Assembly (NCBI GenBank): GCA_016169945.1
Contig: JADLSH010000395.1
Span: forward strand, 8,274,001 to 8,338,000
Reading direction: 5' to 3'
Length of the DNA: 64,000 bases
DNA from: Trachythela sp. YZ-2020
Lineage: Eukaryota; Cnidaria; Anthozoa; Malacalcyonacea; Clavulariidae
A program made the position numbers and the translations under genes. How positions within the stretch are numbered: position 1 is the first letter of the stretch; each line of letters opens with the position of its first letter. The notes beneath the pieces are model-generated. The model ran no database searches. It was not told where the DNA came from and was given only the letters and a program-made list of their open reading frames with translations. Shown piece by piece: positions 34,541 through 46,500 of this stretch.

Positions 34541-35140
34541 TTAAAATTCTTTCACGGAAGTAAAAACATGCGTTTCAGATTGGCTTTCGTTTTTCTGCAA
34601 CAAACTTTTTCCCTGCCTGGTCCATACAAATTTGAATTGATGTTGACATTTAAATTCTTTCACTTCGTTAAGAATGGCACGGGATATAGCAGTAAGACTC
34701 TCATTAATGAACAATTTACTATTCTGTGTATAACCAATGTCTTGAGCAGTCTTTGCACGTAAATTTATTTTTTTGCTGAATACCATATTACAAATGTCAC
34801 ATCTTACAATTTTTACTATAATTGGTTTGATACAACCGGATACTGCAGGAAGACGATGACTAATTGATGTCTGACTGACACAACTTTAACTCAGGTGAAA
34901 TCAACTCAACAACTTGCAATACAATACTGGTAGTATTTTCATCCGAACTTTCAGGAATTCCATGAAATTCGAGCATATCTCTTCGTAAATAACGCTTCAT
35001 ACTTTCAATATCATTTTCGACTCAAATACTTTGACTCTCTAAAGCATCGACCCGATTCTGAAGCTTGAGGTTAGCTTTTCGAAGCTCTGTGGTTTCATTT
35101 TAGAGCTTGCTTCCTGGCCAGGAAATCCTGGCTTTTCTTT
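34541..35140 (-). pseudogene. LINE ORF1 (coiled coil plus RRM-like)
   Basis: In the minus direction a leucine-patterned helix, LRKANLKLQNRVDALESQS, precedes an in-frame TGA. YLRRDMLEFHGIPESSDENT is next, like the RNA-binding part of CR1/L2 ORF1. The last frame (34786-34541) reads FKFVWTRQGKSLLQKNESQS, typical of the ORF1 C-terminus. It lies directly upstream of the ORF2 relic in the same orientation, so both belong to one insertion. Confidence 0.75.
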
Positions 35141-35280
35141 ATCGACTGCAAATCAGTTTTTGTCGTATTACTAAATTTCAAAAAGAGTTCGTTAATCTTA
35201 TCAAACTGTTGATTTAGGCGCCATTGAATTACAATTACAATTCAGCTTTGCCAATTTTCAGGAATGGGTTGAAGGGTAAT

Positions 35281-36115
35281 TCCTTCTCAGCTATGGAGAT
35301 TGTACAAAATTTATTATTCTTTTCACCAAATGAAGTGAAATAACAATTGCTCATGGAGATCAAATGGGAGTATGGAGATCAAACGAAGTTCAATCTGATT
35401 TCTTCTATGTTAATGGCTAAGTTTGGGTTAGTTTACAAAGCTACAGTATAGATCCCACAATGAATTTAATTAATTTAATTTTTTTAATTTAACAAATTTA
35501 TTTGGATCTATGTTTACAAATTTTTTATAAACAAATCTATAATAAGAATATAACATATTCACTAATTGGCGATCCAAAAAGGCAAGGTACGAACGGGACT
35601 CTTGGAAAGACAAATGCGAGGTACCTGCCAGCGAAGTAAAACTTACGAAAAGTTCTTCAATGTTATAGATAAATGTATTAATACAAATAGTATACTATTA
35701 AATGAGCGAATGAATGAAGAAAAGAAGGATGAAAGAGTCAAAGAAAGACACACAAACACATGCACACTTTGGAAATAAACAGACAGATAGACATACATGA
35801 GATGAACATACAAATATACGGACAGACAAGCATGTTGAATTATGCCCTATGGCATGGACAGTCACGTACAAGACAAATCAGCATCATAAACTGTGTGAAA
35901 AAGATTAGTATTGAAAGGTCTTGAAAGAAATAGGACTGGAAAATGTGTCAGGATGGACATCTTTACACACAGCATTCCAGGGTTTGACAATACGATTAAA
36001 GAAAGACGATTGGGAGGTAGTAGTTCTACACAAAGGAGTTTGAAGAACAACACTACAATCCTGGCCAAACGTCCTTGGGACACCTTAACTTTTGTTATAT
36101 TTTATTGCAATCTTA
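35281..36115. other. No confident gene
   Basis: Purine-rich stretch with ACAnACA and GACAGA words (about 35740-35830). Frames here have no recognisable motif. Confidence 0.35.
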
Positions 36116-36123
36116 AAGGAAAC

Positions 36124-36262
36124 CAGGGACGTAGCGACCCCGCTTTGGTAATATTTAGTGCTAATACTTACTGCAAAACCAGGAATTATGCCCCACATAT
36201 AGCCACAACTACCTTTAATCCCCACAGGGCTCCCCCCTTTGAAAGCTCTGGCTACGCCCCTG
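36124..36262. mobile_element. 139-bp hAT-type MITE with perfect TSD
   Basis: CAGGGACGTAGC at the left and GCTACGCCCCTG at the right are inverted ends. AAGGAAAC lies outside both (36116-36123 and 36263-36270). Open frames on either strand here simply cross the MITE. Confidence 0.92.
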
Positions 36263-36480
36263 AAGGAAACAGCATTTATCGGGCAACTGAGTTTCCTAAA
36301 CACTCCGCCCCCCATCCCCCCCCCCAAACAATGTTGGATTTACGGGAATGTTGAAGTGAAATTTGGCAAACTTCCAACATTGAAAAGGGGTGGCGGAGGG
36401 GAGGGGAGTGGAAGGTGGCTTTTGAAAATTAAATCTATAAAATGCTCAGTGTCCCAAGACTTTTGTCCAGGATTGTAGCA

Positions 36481-36990
36481 ACTTGACTAAGTAGTGTATG
36501 GCCATGTCCAACAAAGGAAACATAATCGTTTCTATTGAGATTAATAAATCCGTACAGCGCCTTGAAAAAGATAACAAGATCTTTGGCCATAACAAAGTGG
36601 TAGAAGTTTCAATGTCAAATTAAGTTTCTTTGTACGACATTTCTCCAGTCTTGGTTCTCAAGATCCACTTGGTTGCTCTTCTTTGGACTCTCTCGACTCT
36701 TTCACTTAGTGATCTATTCTGGACTGGGGACCACAACACAAGTCTTGTGTTGCATAGCACAGTTGAGACTTAACCAGTGAAAGGTAAAGTGTACCCCTAA
36801 GTGTAACCCCTGGTTTGTTTGCCTTTAATGTTATCTTGCGTATGTGAGAGTTCCACTGAAGCTTGACAGAAATAATGCCCCGAGATCTTTCTCCTCTTCA
36901 ACTGTCAGCAGCTCATTCAGTCCTAGATTATAGTTGTTGGCGATTGGAGTTTTCTTACGTGTCACAGATAATATCTGTTTGGTTGTTTCT
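36481..36990 (-). pseudogene. LINE RT C-terminal relic
   Basis: Minus-strand text in several frames gives LNELLTVEEEKDLGALF, then SLSERVERVQRRATKW and SYLFQGA-like pieces. RVERVQRRATK is a hallmark of the CR1-type RT thumb/C-terminal region. It is heavily decayed with no YxDD. Confidence 0.75.
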
Positions 36991-37354
36991 GTCAAGTTTG
37001 TGTCCGATAGAATGTAATTAGGTCCAACTTTTGTAATACCACCAAATTTTATTTTTTTAAATCTCTATATGGCCTGCATTTGCATGATTATATCTCCTTT
37101 GTGAGTCACAAATGAACTCGACTTAGTCTTAATATACATAGACACATACTTTTATTGAGTGATTCACAACTGCCCTTTCAATGCCCATCACTTATTATAG
37201 TTAATATTATAATTATAGTAATAGTTATATTAAGTATTTACAGTTTTTAAATTACATTAATTGTTAACATAGTTGTCTAACAGATTGTTTTTCATTAACT
37301 TCTTGAAAGGGTGGAGAGATCTTGCTTCTTTGATTGCTCTCTTTCGAAAATTTG
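36991..37354. other. Probable LINE 3' sequence, no gene
   Basis: AT-rich; it lies between two minus-strand LINE relics and has no open frame of note. Confidence 0.35.
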
Positions 37355-38718
37355 TCACTTAAATATGGTGGGACAAGCGAGTTCATGCATTTGTACGTCA
37401 TAATTGAGTCTGAGTAGAAGTTGTTCTTTGACAGGTAGCCAACTAATCTTGACGTAGTGCAGGAGTGATGTGGTCAAACATTCTAGTGTTTGTAATAATC
37501 CTGCATGCGTTTGTAATAATCTGTACTGCTTGTTAATGTTAATGTTAATGTTAATGTTAATGTTAATGTTAATGTTAATGTTAATGTTAGTGGAAGATGT
37601 ATTGGACCATGTAGAAGAACAGTAGAATAATTTACTGATAACAAGAAATGAAATGAGTTTGAGCGTTTCTTTATCAAAACTGTCTTTCACTCTGTTAATC
37701 TGACAAAGTTTTGCAGTACACAATGAGACAAGTTTTTTTATATGTTCGTTGTACGTTATAAGGCCGCTGAACACAAGAATAATATCTTTACCTAGGAATG
37801 AGAGAGTCATTGATGAAGGTAGTTTTTTTAACAATTGGGGTGTGCCAATAAGAAGAAGCTTGGTTTTCTCTGGGTTGATCAGTAATTGATTAGTAGAACA
37901 CCATTTAGCTACAAGACAGAGGTCATCTTCCAGATTTGCTTTGGTGGAAATAGTGTCTTTAATGGGAAAGGATACGAAAACCTTGGAGTCATCAACATAG
38001 GATTCAAGGGAGCTACTGTGTGGTGATAGTGGGAGATCGTTCATGTATATGCAGAAGAGTAAGGGTGAAAGTATTGTAGTAATATAGCTGGGCTTTAGGA
38101 GAGACTGGACGCAGGTCAAGCACAGTCAGGAGGACGGTACTTTACACAAACTACAAGTGATTTTAACTTCTTATACTGAAGTTGTAGCCATAGTTGGTGG
38201 AAATTGCAGTCAGAAATATGCGAAATGTCTTTCAAAATATTTGCCTTAATGTCATTCCGAATGTATAAGCAAACTCCCCCTCCTTTCTTGTGTAAACGGT
38301 CAAGTCTGTGTAGTTTGTAGCCATCAACACTTATCTCTTTGTTTGTTACAGTCGAGTTTAGGCAGGTTTCAGAGAGGGTAAGCACATATATATTCTCAGC
38401 TTTAGCAAATTCTCTGACTTGAATGAGATGATCTGTGTTACGCAGTGAACGGATGTTTACATGAACTATTTTAAGATTCGAACCAGGATTAGAATGGCAT
38501 CTTGTTGAAATATGAGAAACTGTCGATGTTGAAGCATCGATATTACGCGAATCCATGTTGGCAGAGTCTGAAATTGATGTAGTTACTGGAGTTGCAATCT
38601 TTATACAAGAAGTTTGCTGCTCGGTTGAGTTCTGACCTATAATAGAGACACAATTCGACGGAATATGTAAACGTATCTGTGTAGCCAGATGAGATATGCA
38701 AATTCGTCGACCATACAT
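37355..38718 (-). pseudogene. LINE with AP endonuclease joined to RT by internal deletion
   Basis: The first frame (38718-38116) has LKIVHVNIRSLRN, the endonuclease start, and LTLSETCLNS, KKGGGVCLYIR and CVKYRPPDC. The second frame (38119-37355) starts in the RT palm: SPLLFCIYMNDLPLS, ESYVDDSKVFVSF (the catalytic YxDD as YVDD), and LLINPEKTKLLLIG. The endonuclease C-terminus and RT fingers between them are gone, so the deletion junction lies near 38117. A (TTAATG)n run inside the RT C-terminal part (about 37530-37590) adds an (Asn-Ile)n tract in frame. Confidence 0.9.
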
Positions 38719-39000
38719 GGGATGAATGTTAATTACATTATTGTTAATGTTATCAGCAATTTATCCTACTACGAAGGCCGCGATGAGGTTTGAGGATTTC
38801 AAAATAACGAGGGAGAGAATATGTATGTTTGTCGATGTATTTGGGTAACTGAGAAGATCGAAGACTACGAATAAATGTTGGCTTGTATGCAATCTTTGTA
38901 ATGGTGGGCAACTGTACTTATTGGCTGAGAGGACCTACAAGGTGTGCTATTGGTATTTGGCAACGCCCCTGGAGCTTCAATTTGTCTGCAAAGATAAAAC
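38719..39000. other. No feature seen
   Basis: Short gap between the LINE relic and the hAT-type element. An ACTTATTGGCTGAG word is present but no gene. Confidence 0.35.
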
Positions 39001-39767
39001 CAGGGATGGATTTACTGGGGGTGCAGGGGGGATGCACACCCCTTCTAGCCTTGTCCAGGGTGGGTGCCAATTTCTGTATCAAATCCAAATTTAGGATTTG
39101 GCAGGGCAATTATCAAACAAAAATACAATAATTTAGCCTTTGGGGGTAAATACAATAATTCAGCCTTAGGCAACCTTATTTTTCAAAAATCTTCTCAGCC
39201 TGTTGACCCTACTAGGGCTCCTCAGTGATGAAGGACCCTGCCTCGGTCGACAGGCACTAGGGGCGTAACTACTGGGGGCAGATTGGGGGCGAGACACCCG
39301 CAAAGTTTGAAAATGGAAATTTTGTAGGGCAAATTTATCAACTATTTAATAACTTGTTGGGCAAAAAACATTCAGGTCAGTTGAAGACCAGTCCTCAAAG
39401 ACCAGTTGGGGCGATTAAAAAAAAATATGCTAATCTAATATACAACGTTTTCTGACCATAATAATTCTGTAAAAGAATGCCCCAAAGTGCACGAAAAGGC
39501 ATTTCAGAGACTCTAGATTTCAACATTTTCTGGGAAAGCATGCCCCCATACCCCCTAGAGCCCTTCTACCTTTTACTACCTGTGCATTCGCCACTAGCAG
39601 CCTAATGAAGCAATAGAAATGGAAAGACTTTCTGGGGCTCTCAAAGTTAAACCAGTCCCTGGCCCCAATGTTTAGACCTAAATTAGGCTCCTGGTCATGC
39701 CCAACTTCATGACAAGCGCCCACTTAGAAACCCCTCCCCCCTCCAGATCAAGCTGGATCCATCCCTG
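39001..39767. mobile_element. 767-bp hAT-type non-autonomous element
   Basis: CAGGGATGGATTTA at the left and TGGATCCATCCCTG at the right. GATAAAAC is a perfect 8-bp duplication at 38993-39000 and 39768-39775. The interior shares blocks with 20552-20700. There is no transposase. Confidence 0.92.
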
Positions 39768-39775
39768 GATAAAAC

Positions 39776-40573
39776 ATCACTCAACTAAGGCAAGTATTGT
39801 ATATGCATGTAACACTAAAACTAGAAAGACTATTATTCCAACATCAATCAGTCTACAGTATTAAATATTTAAATGTTTGGAGAAGGTCTGCTTTGAGTGT
39901 TGGTCTTTGGGGAGCTTAACACTCTGATACTCCTTCATTTTGGAACATAAATAATTAGATGGGATTTATTGTACATGAATGCATGTTGTACAGAGCATAA
40001 TTCATATACTGTACATTGAAGTTTTTAAAGTGCGCATGGGAGCGACCGCAGAGTCAATAACGAACTCTATAAAAATACACACTTATTATAATTTATACCT
40101 TTCTCTCAATGCTGGCTAATAAATGAAAACGTATATTAAGTTTCGAGGGCACTTAAAGAACGCATACCTCCACAGTCTCCACAAGCAAATCAAGTCAAGT
40201 CATGTGCGCATGCATGTATATCATGCATAAATTGTACAATAGCCAGTTACCTGAGCCGGTTACCAATATAAAGTATCCGGCTACGCTACCTAAGTATCCG
40301 GCTATGTGAACGATAGGGAAAATACTTTTCCTGACATTTCGAGCAAAGGTACTTTGTCAAGAAGTTTAAGGCATGCTACTGCCATCACACATCTACTAGA
40401 AAAGTCAATATTGTTCAAGGGATTGACACAGATGAGTAAGAGTCATGATTGCAATCTACTCTATACATGAAGTAAAACTGTTACAGTATGTACTACAATA
40501 CCCCCTCTAGCAACGAGTAGGAGAGATTGTTATGAGAAAACCTTGTTAATTAATCAAGAGGAAAAGGTTAGCG
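39776..40573. other. No gene seen
   Basis: Contains a short tandem AAGTATCCGGCTA pair at about 40268-40305. It probably includes the 3' UTR of the minus-strand gene at its right edge. Confidence 0.4.
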
Positions 40574-43500
40574 TTATAACTTACTAATGGGGTTGGAAGA
40601 TAACATCTGGTTGATAGCAGATATCATCATGGCACTTCCAGGATGTACATAATTTCTTGTTCCACAACACACAGGTACGTTTACACCAGATGCACATCGA
40701 TTTTGCAAAGGGAAGTGTTGACTCTTTCTTGTTGATAACTTGGATGCAAAGGTTGGCGCCACAGGGAGTAAAGGTGTCAAATCCGGTGTCTTTTTCTGAG
40801 TGGCAAAATCATCTTCATCTTAACAGAATATAATGAAATTTATAGTCAGGCAGATAGAGGGAAAAACACTCACCAATCGAGGGGCAATTTCGTTTTATGA
40901 TAGAAATGTTCTTCTAAACCTCATAAATACATTTCCGGATGTTGGCCGGTCCAATTTTTCTTGTGGGACTTGTCCAACAAGCTTTTCTGTCATCATCGAT
41001 TGATTTTTACAAAACGCCATTTTGTTTATGTTTTTCGCGGGCAGAAACGAGCCCTCAGTGTTTCTGTCCAGCGCCGCAGCAGAGATACTTCAAGTATGAT
41101 AAATAAAACGCCAGAATCGTTTCCACTGTAAGAACTGCCAAACAGGGAGATATTACTTTAGAAATTAGCACAAAAAGTGAAAAAGATGTAAATTTTGGAA
41201 TTATTTTTAGGACAAAAATATAGAAAGTCATGCAGGTAGAAGGAAAAACACTAACCAATCGAGGGGCAATTTCATTTTACTTGAAATTCGTTCATTTCAG
41301 TGTGCTGAACACAAATCCATTTTTCTTGAGAGCTTCAGCATGGTGGTAAATGAGAAAACTGTTCAATTAATAACCATCTTTAATTAAACAGCAGCATGGT
41401 GGAAAGTGAGAAGACTGTTTAATGAATAACCATCTTTAAACAGCAGTACGGTGGTAAACGAGAAGACTGTTCGGTTAATAACCATCATTAAACAGCAGCA
41501 CTGTGGAAAATGCTAACGTTATCATTTAAATCGTATGTAGTATAGTTTGATTTTGTAAATTAAGCTAAAACTGTTAAAGCGAACCTAGTCGTCAGGGTCA
41601 CTGTCGAAGTTTTCATAGGCGTTTACGTCATCATTATCGAGCGGCAGATTCGAGCACGTTGCAACAGCAGAGGTCAGTACAATTTAGGCCATTGGAAACA
41701 CAAACGCACATGTTATTTTGACAGCCTGATTTCTTGCAACCGCATGACAAAAACTCCAATAAGGAATCTGGTGCAGGCTTTTGACTCATCCATTTCGGTT
41801 CCAAAACTCCGTCGAATCGAAGCCAACCCCGACCTTCTGGCTGTGGAGGATCTGTAGTCATGGTCAATGACGACTTCCAAATACACGTCACGTAGTTAGC
41901 GCGCTGACAGTGAAGTAATAATTCGTCCTTGGTTGGTGGTAGTTGCTGTGGTTCTGGAATCTTATTTTTGGTACAGAATTTCATGTAGCGGGCATCGTTT
42001 ACACTGGTGCAGCCTTTAATGCCATAAAACTGAGCGACCATTTCTTCAACCAAAGGGAAAAGGTTCGTGTCGAAATCAAAACTATCACCCATCTGTGCCA
42101 ATGTTCCTTTAAACCAGTCAGAACTCTTGACGATCTTGTACACTTTTTGTTTTCCAAGGCCATAAAACGCACTTGTTGAATCACAACCGCTGATTGTGTG
42201 CAACGCTGGAAGAGCACTTGACATTTGTTCACCAACGCTCTCGGAAATGTTTTGAATTGATAAAATTCTCTTCTTCCCTTTTGAGCCTATTTCAAGAAAC
42301 AGATGACAGTGGATTTGTGGTTTGAAATAGATGGCCAAGATTCCAACATCACTATCGACTGTTGAGATGCAAATATTTGGGCTCTGAAATCGGTGGACAG
42401 CATGCTGGCAACATAGAAACATCTTCGTATCAGCCTCTTCTTGGTTTGAACAAAGGCTTTCTTCCATACCAATGACAACATTATCTTCTTCTACTCTCAG
42501 CTGGTGACACTCGCTCTCCAAAGTCAAGAACACGACTCGATCTTCGATAATGGTTTTGAAGCGTTGGGGGTGGGACCAATCATCCATGAAGAATCTCACC
42601 AGATCGACTTTGTTCACACCATCACTGAGATATTTCTTGAACTGCTTTGGTCGTTTCTGCTCTCTTCTCGTTAACTGGATCCGAATACTTCCAGATGCAG
42701 CTCGTCGTTGGCGTTCATTTCCTTTTAAGGAGTCATCAAGATATTGATCAGTAACAAAATAGATTACTTTACCAGGACGAGATGTAATCCGCTTAAGGAC
42801 ATATTCTGACATTTCACCAAATGTTGCCAAACTCAAAGACGCCAGTTGTTGAATAATAACCATACCATCAAATATTCGTACACAATTATCGGGAAGAGTA
42901 TCCACCATCGAATCTTCTACATCCTTCTCGATAGCATCAAGCAATTTTGACTTAACGGTTTTAACAAAGCTTCCGTCGGCTGTTGCTAGGGACCATGGAA
43001 TAGGGCCCAAGGAGTAGGTTAAGACTTCTCTCAAGGAAACGTCGCGCTTACCACGTATTACTAATAGCCGTGCAAATATATCTCGGTTCGCTTTCAGCGT
43101 TAGATTTCTATCTTTAACGGTGCACGATTTCTTCGCCTTCATTGCCGCAAATGTTTTCAGCTTCATCTTTGGAATGGGGGTGTATAGGTCTTGTTCATTG
43201 GATTCTATCCGGTTTTTTACGAAGTTGTTTAGCGCTTCTTTGCCTTTTTTCTCAGCATTCAACATATCATCTTGGATAGCGACGCTGCATTCTAATCCAG
43301 AACTTAGATGTATGAGGGAGGTATTTTCTTTAAATGGCGTTCCCCACTCCTTAATTAAATCGTAGCTGCGAGCAACACATTCCTCGTCATGAAGTATTCT
43401 CTTCCGCGCCAAGTCTTTTGTCACACTATTTGCTTCTGACATTCCAAGAAACTCTTCTAACTTGGACTGGCACTTTGCTGCTATATGACTTGTAAGAGAC

Positions 43501-46500
43501 CATCTTTGTACAGTTCCTTCGTCAGTGCTGTAACCAATAATTCCACCAGCACACTTTTGCTCTCGATTGATAGTCTGCTCGATGGCTTGATCTGATGGAA
43601 TCTTGTTGAATCTACCGTGCTGTCTTCTCACTGAAAAATGGCCAGCTTCGAATTGTTGATGCAAAGCCGGATGAGTTTCGGGCAATTTCTTCATGGTGAC
43701 GAAGTAATACGTAAGGAAACGTGCGTAGTTGGGACGATCGTATCCAAACATCCAAGGTAACATGTATTCTGTTGACTGAAGATGTAATTTCCAATCTCCA
43801 AGCTTGACAGATCGCGCAAAATCGAGTAATATCTGGACCATCTGTAAAAACGAAGACCAAACAGATGCTGTTGGACCGAGGGAGCCATTCAACAAGGATG
43901 CCTCATACTTGTGTATTTCGTCAATCACTTCTTTGTGATTTTTGCTTAACGAATCAAGGGACCGCTGAGTGGGAGAAGAAACAAATTTCTGGAGCTCTTC
44001 CGAGTCGATTAACTCTTCGTAACTTACTGCACTTAGCAGGTCTGGTTGGTCGCTCACACATTGCTCGTAGCTATCGATGAGGTGTCTCTTGATGGCATCG
44101 TATAGGTACTTTAGGACTCTCATGGCGTTGTTATAATGCTTTCCCTTTAACATTTGCTCTACTGAAGATTCTCCGAGCAGATTCGATTCAATCACAATAT
44201 CACGAAGGCCAGCATCACCAAATCGCTTCCCAATCACAGCTATGAAGATACACATAGTATGGAAACCGCCAAGGCGCAAAACAATGAACTTTTTTAGATC
44301 AATGTATCTTGGGTTCATCATGATTTCAACGGCTTTGGAGTAGATCGCCATATCAAGTACGACATCTGTTTCATTTAAGCCAAGTTTCTCCGCTTTAAGT
44401 TTGGATTGGCTCAGAAGCTCCAATACAGTGTCGTGGGAAGTTGGAGATTTGTTAATGGATGGGAGGTATCCAATTTTATCATAATCATCGCTATCACCTT
44501 CGCACAGCAAATAATTGAAGCCCGTCCAGTTCGGAATATTCTGTTCAATGTTCCTCTTTCTTGCTTGGCTTTTGGCGATGATCCACATTGTATCCACCAC
44601 ATGGGAACGTTGTACTTCTTCTTGGTACATATCAAGTTGAACTTCGGTTGTGCTCTCTGTATTTTTTCTCTTTATCTGAACATATGATGGCATTTCAAGT
44701 GGCAATGCATTGAATTTTTTGGGTTTTTTCTTTCCTGTACTCACCGCTGAGACAATGGTAGAGAAAGGCTCGGGTTGATTTAATGCTACTCTTGAGGACT
44801 GTATAACAATACCGTTGGTGCAATGCAAACTAAGTCCTTTAGACTCTCAGGGTTAATGTCATTGTTATCCCAAACGAAGGTAACGGCGAGATGGTTGAAT
44901 AATAGCTGGAGTAAATGATCGATGAACTTGATCCTTCGAATGTTCTAACGCCAAATGCGTCTCCAGTATTAGAACATCGTCATACGAGACTCCGTGACCA
45001 AACTTGTTCGTCAATTGATGACAGCCTTCGAACCGGTCTTTCTTTTAATCGAGAAGGAGAAAGTCGCATGTTTCGATGTTTTCTTTTGACCATTGTTAGC
45101 ATGATAAATGAGGTCTTGACCAATTGAGGAAACCAAACGTGATACTTTTGCCGATTTTGAGGGCTTTTCAGTCAGGATGGATTTCAATAAACACGTTGTT
45201 AAATTTGGAATCGAAGTTTCCTTAGACAACAGCTCGTTTTCTGACGGTGGCCAACTGCTAAATGTATTTGGAGTCTCCAGTAATTCTTTCCGAATTTCCC
45301 GAGCAACTTCCGCTGTTTTCTCCTCTAACGTCCGTTTTTCACATCTACTTTTCTCTAGTTTCGCTTTAACAGCTACTTCGATCAGTTGCCCCTTTTCTAC
45401 GCTGTTATTATAAATATATTCGCTGCTGGACTTCGGACACCAAAACTCAAGTTTTGACCCAAATGACTTTTTAATCTTTTCTTTTAGCCTATGGGGGGGT
45501 GGCAATATAATCTCAGATTCCTCACCAAACAGTCGAATTTTGATCTCTGAGCACAACGTCGACATATCAACCAAACGTAAAACCTCACAACCGAGGATCA
45601 CCTTTTCCTCAATAACTGCGGTAAGCTCCTGAAAAATTGTATCTGCCTCGCTCAAAATGACAGCGTTTGACCCTCTTTTTTTGCAAATTCCTCGATAACA
45701 CGATCGATGGTAAAAATATTCCATTGCAAGTATCGTCTGCCAGTCACTACCAATAACTTTTGCTTGCAAAAGTGAGTATTCGTGAAGTGCAGCAGCTTGT
45801 TGCAATGTTCGAGCCCCGTTCTCAGTTTCGCATTTCTCAAGCGCTTCATATCCACTCCCACACTTTGCCGTTTTCCTTTTCTCACATATACAGCACTCCT
45901 GGTCCGCTAATATTTTCCCTATATAGCGTAAGCACAAATGTATAATCTCTTCAACTATTGACAATGGATTATGAATAATAAAGCCAAGCTAGCGCGAATA
46001 TTTGACACGAGTGCTGGGATCATTTTTATTCTCGAGAATTCTTAAACTCGGATGACATTGAAAAGATTAATGGTTTTTCGGGAATATAAATCTTAACCTT
46101 TCCATGTATCTTTTTATTTCATCATTTTTTCCAACCCGTCCTATTAACAGCTACTAACAATTAATGCTCTCTTTATGCTATATAGGCGCTACGTATACAA
46201 CAAATATATACTTTACATGGGCACATTACTTTATGTTTATCCACCCTTAATGTATTAATTATATCAATGCAATACTCGGAAAAATAATAATTATAAAGTA
46301 TTCTCGTTTCATACCTCCACGGCTTTTCTTCCTTGATGATACTCGGACTTTCGCCTCTTGCTCCGTCGTCGGCTGGGGGATACACGCTTCTAAACTTAAT
46401 TTCTTTAAAGCTTTTGCATGGGTATAGTTTTGATAGCACTTTCGGTGATATCCATTATCAGCTGGAGGAAGCTCTTCACCGTACAAATCAAGAAGTGAAA

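Noticed and set aside
35911..36478. 147- and 79-codon plus-strand frames
   Set aside because: They cross the 139-bp MITE at 36124-36262 and its TSDs and have no family motif.
37530..37590. Antisense 64-codon Leu-Thr repeat protein
   Set aside because: It is only another frame of the (TTAATG)n microsatellite.
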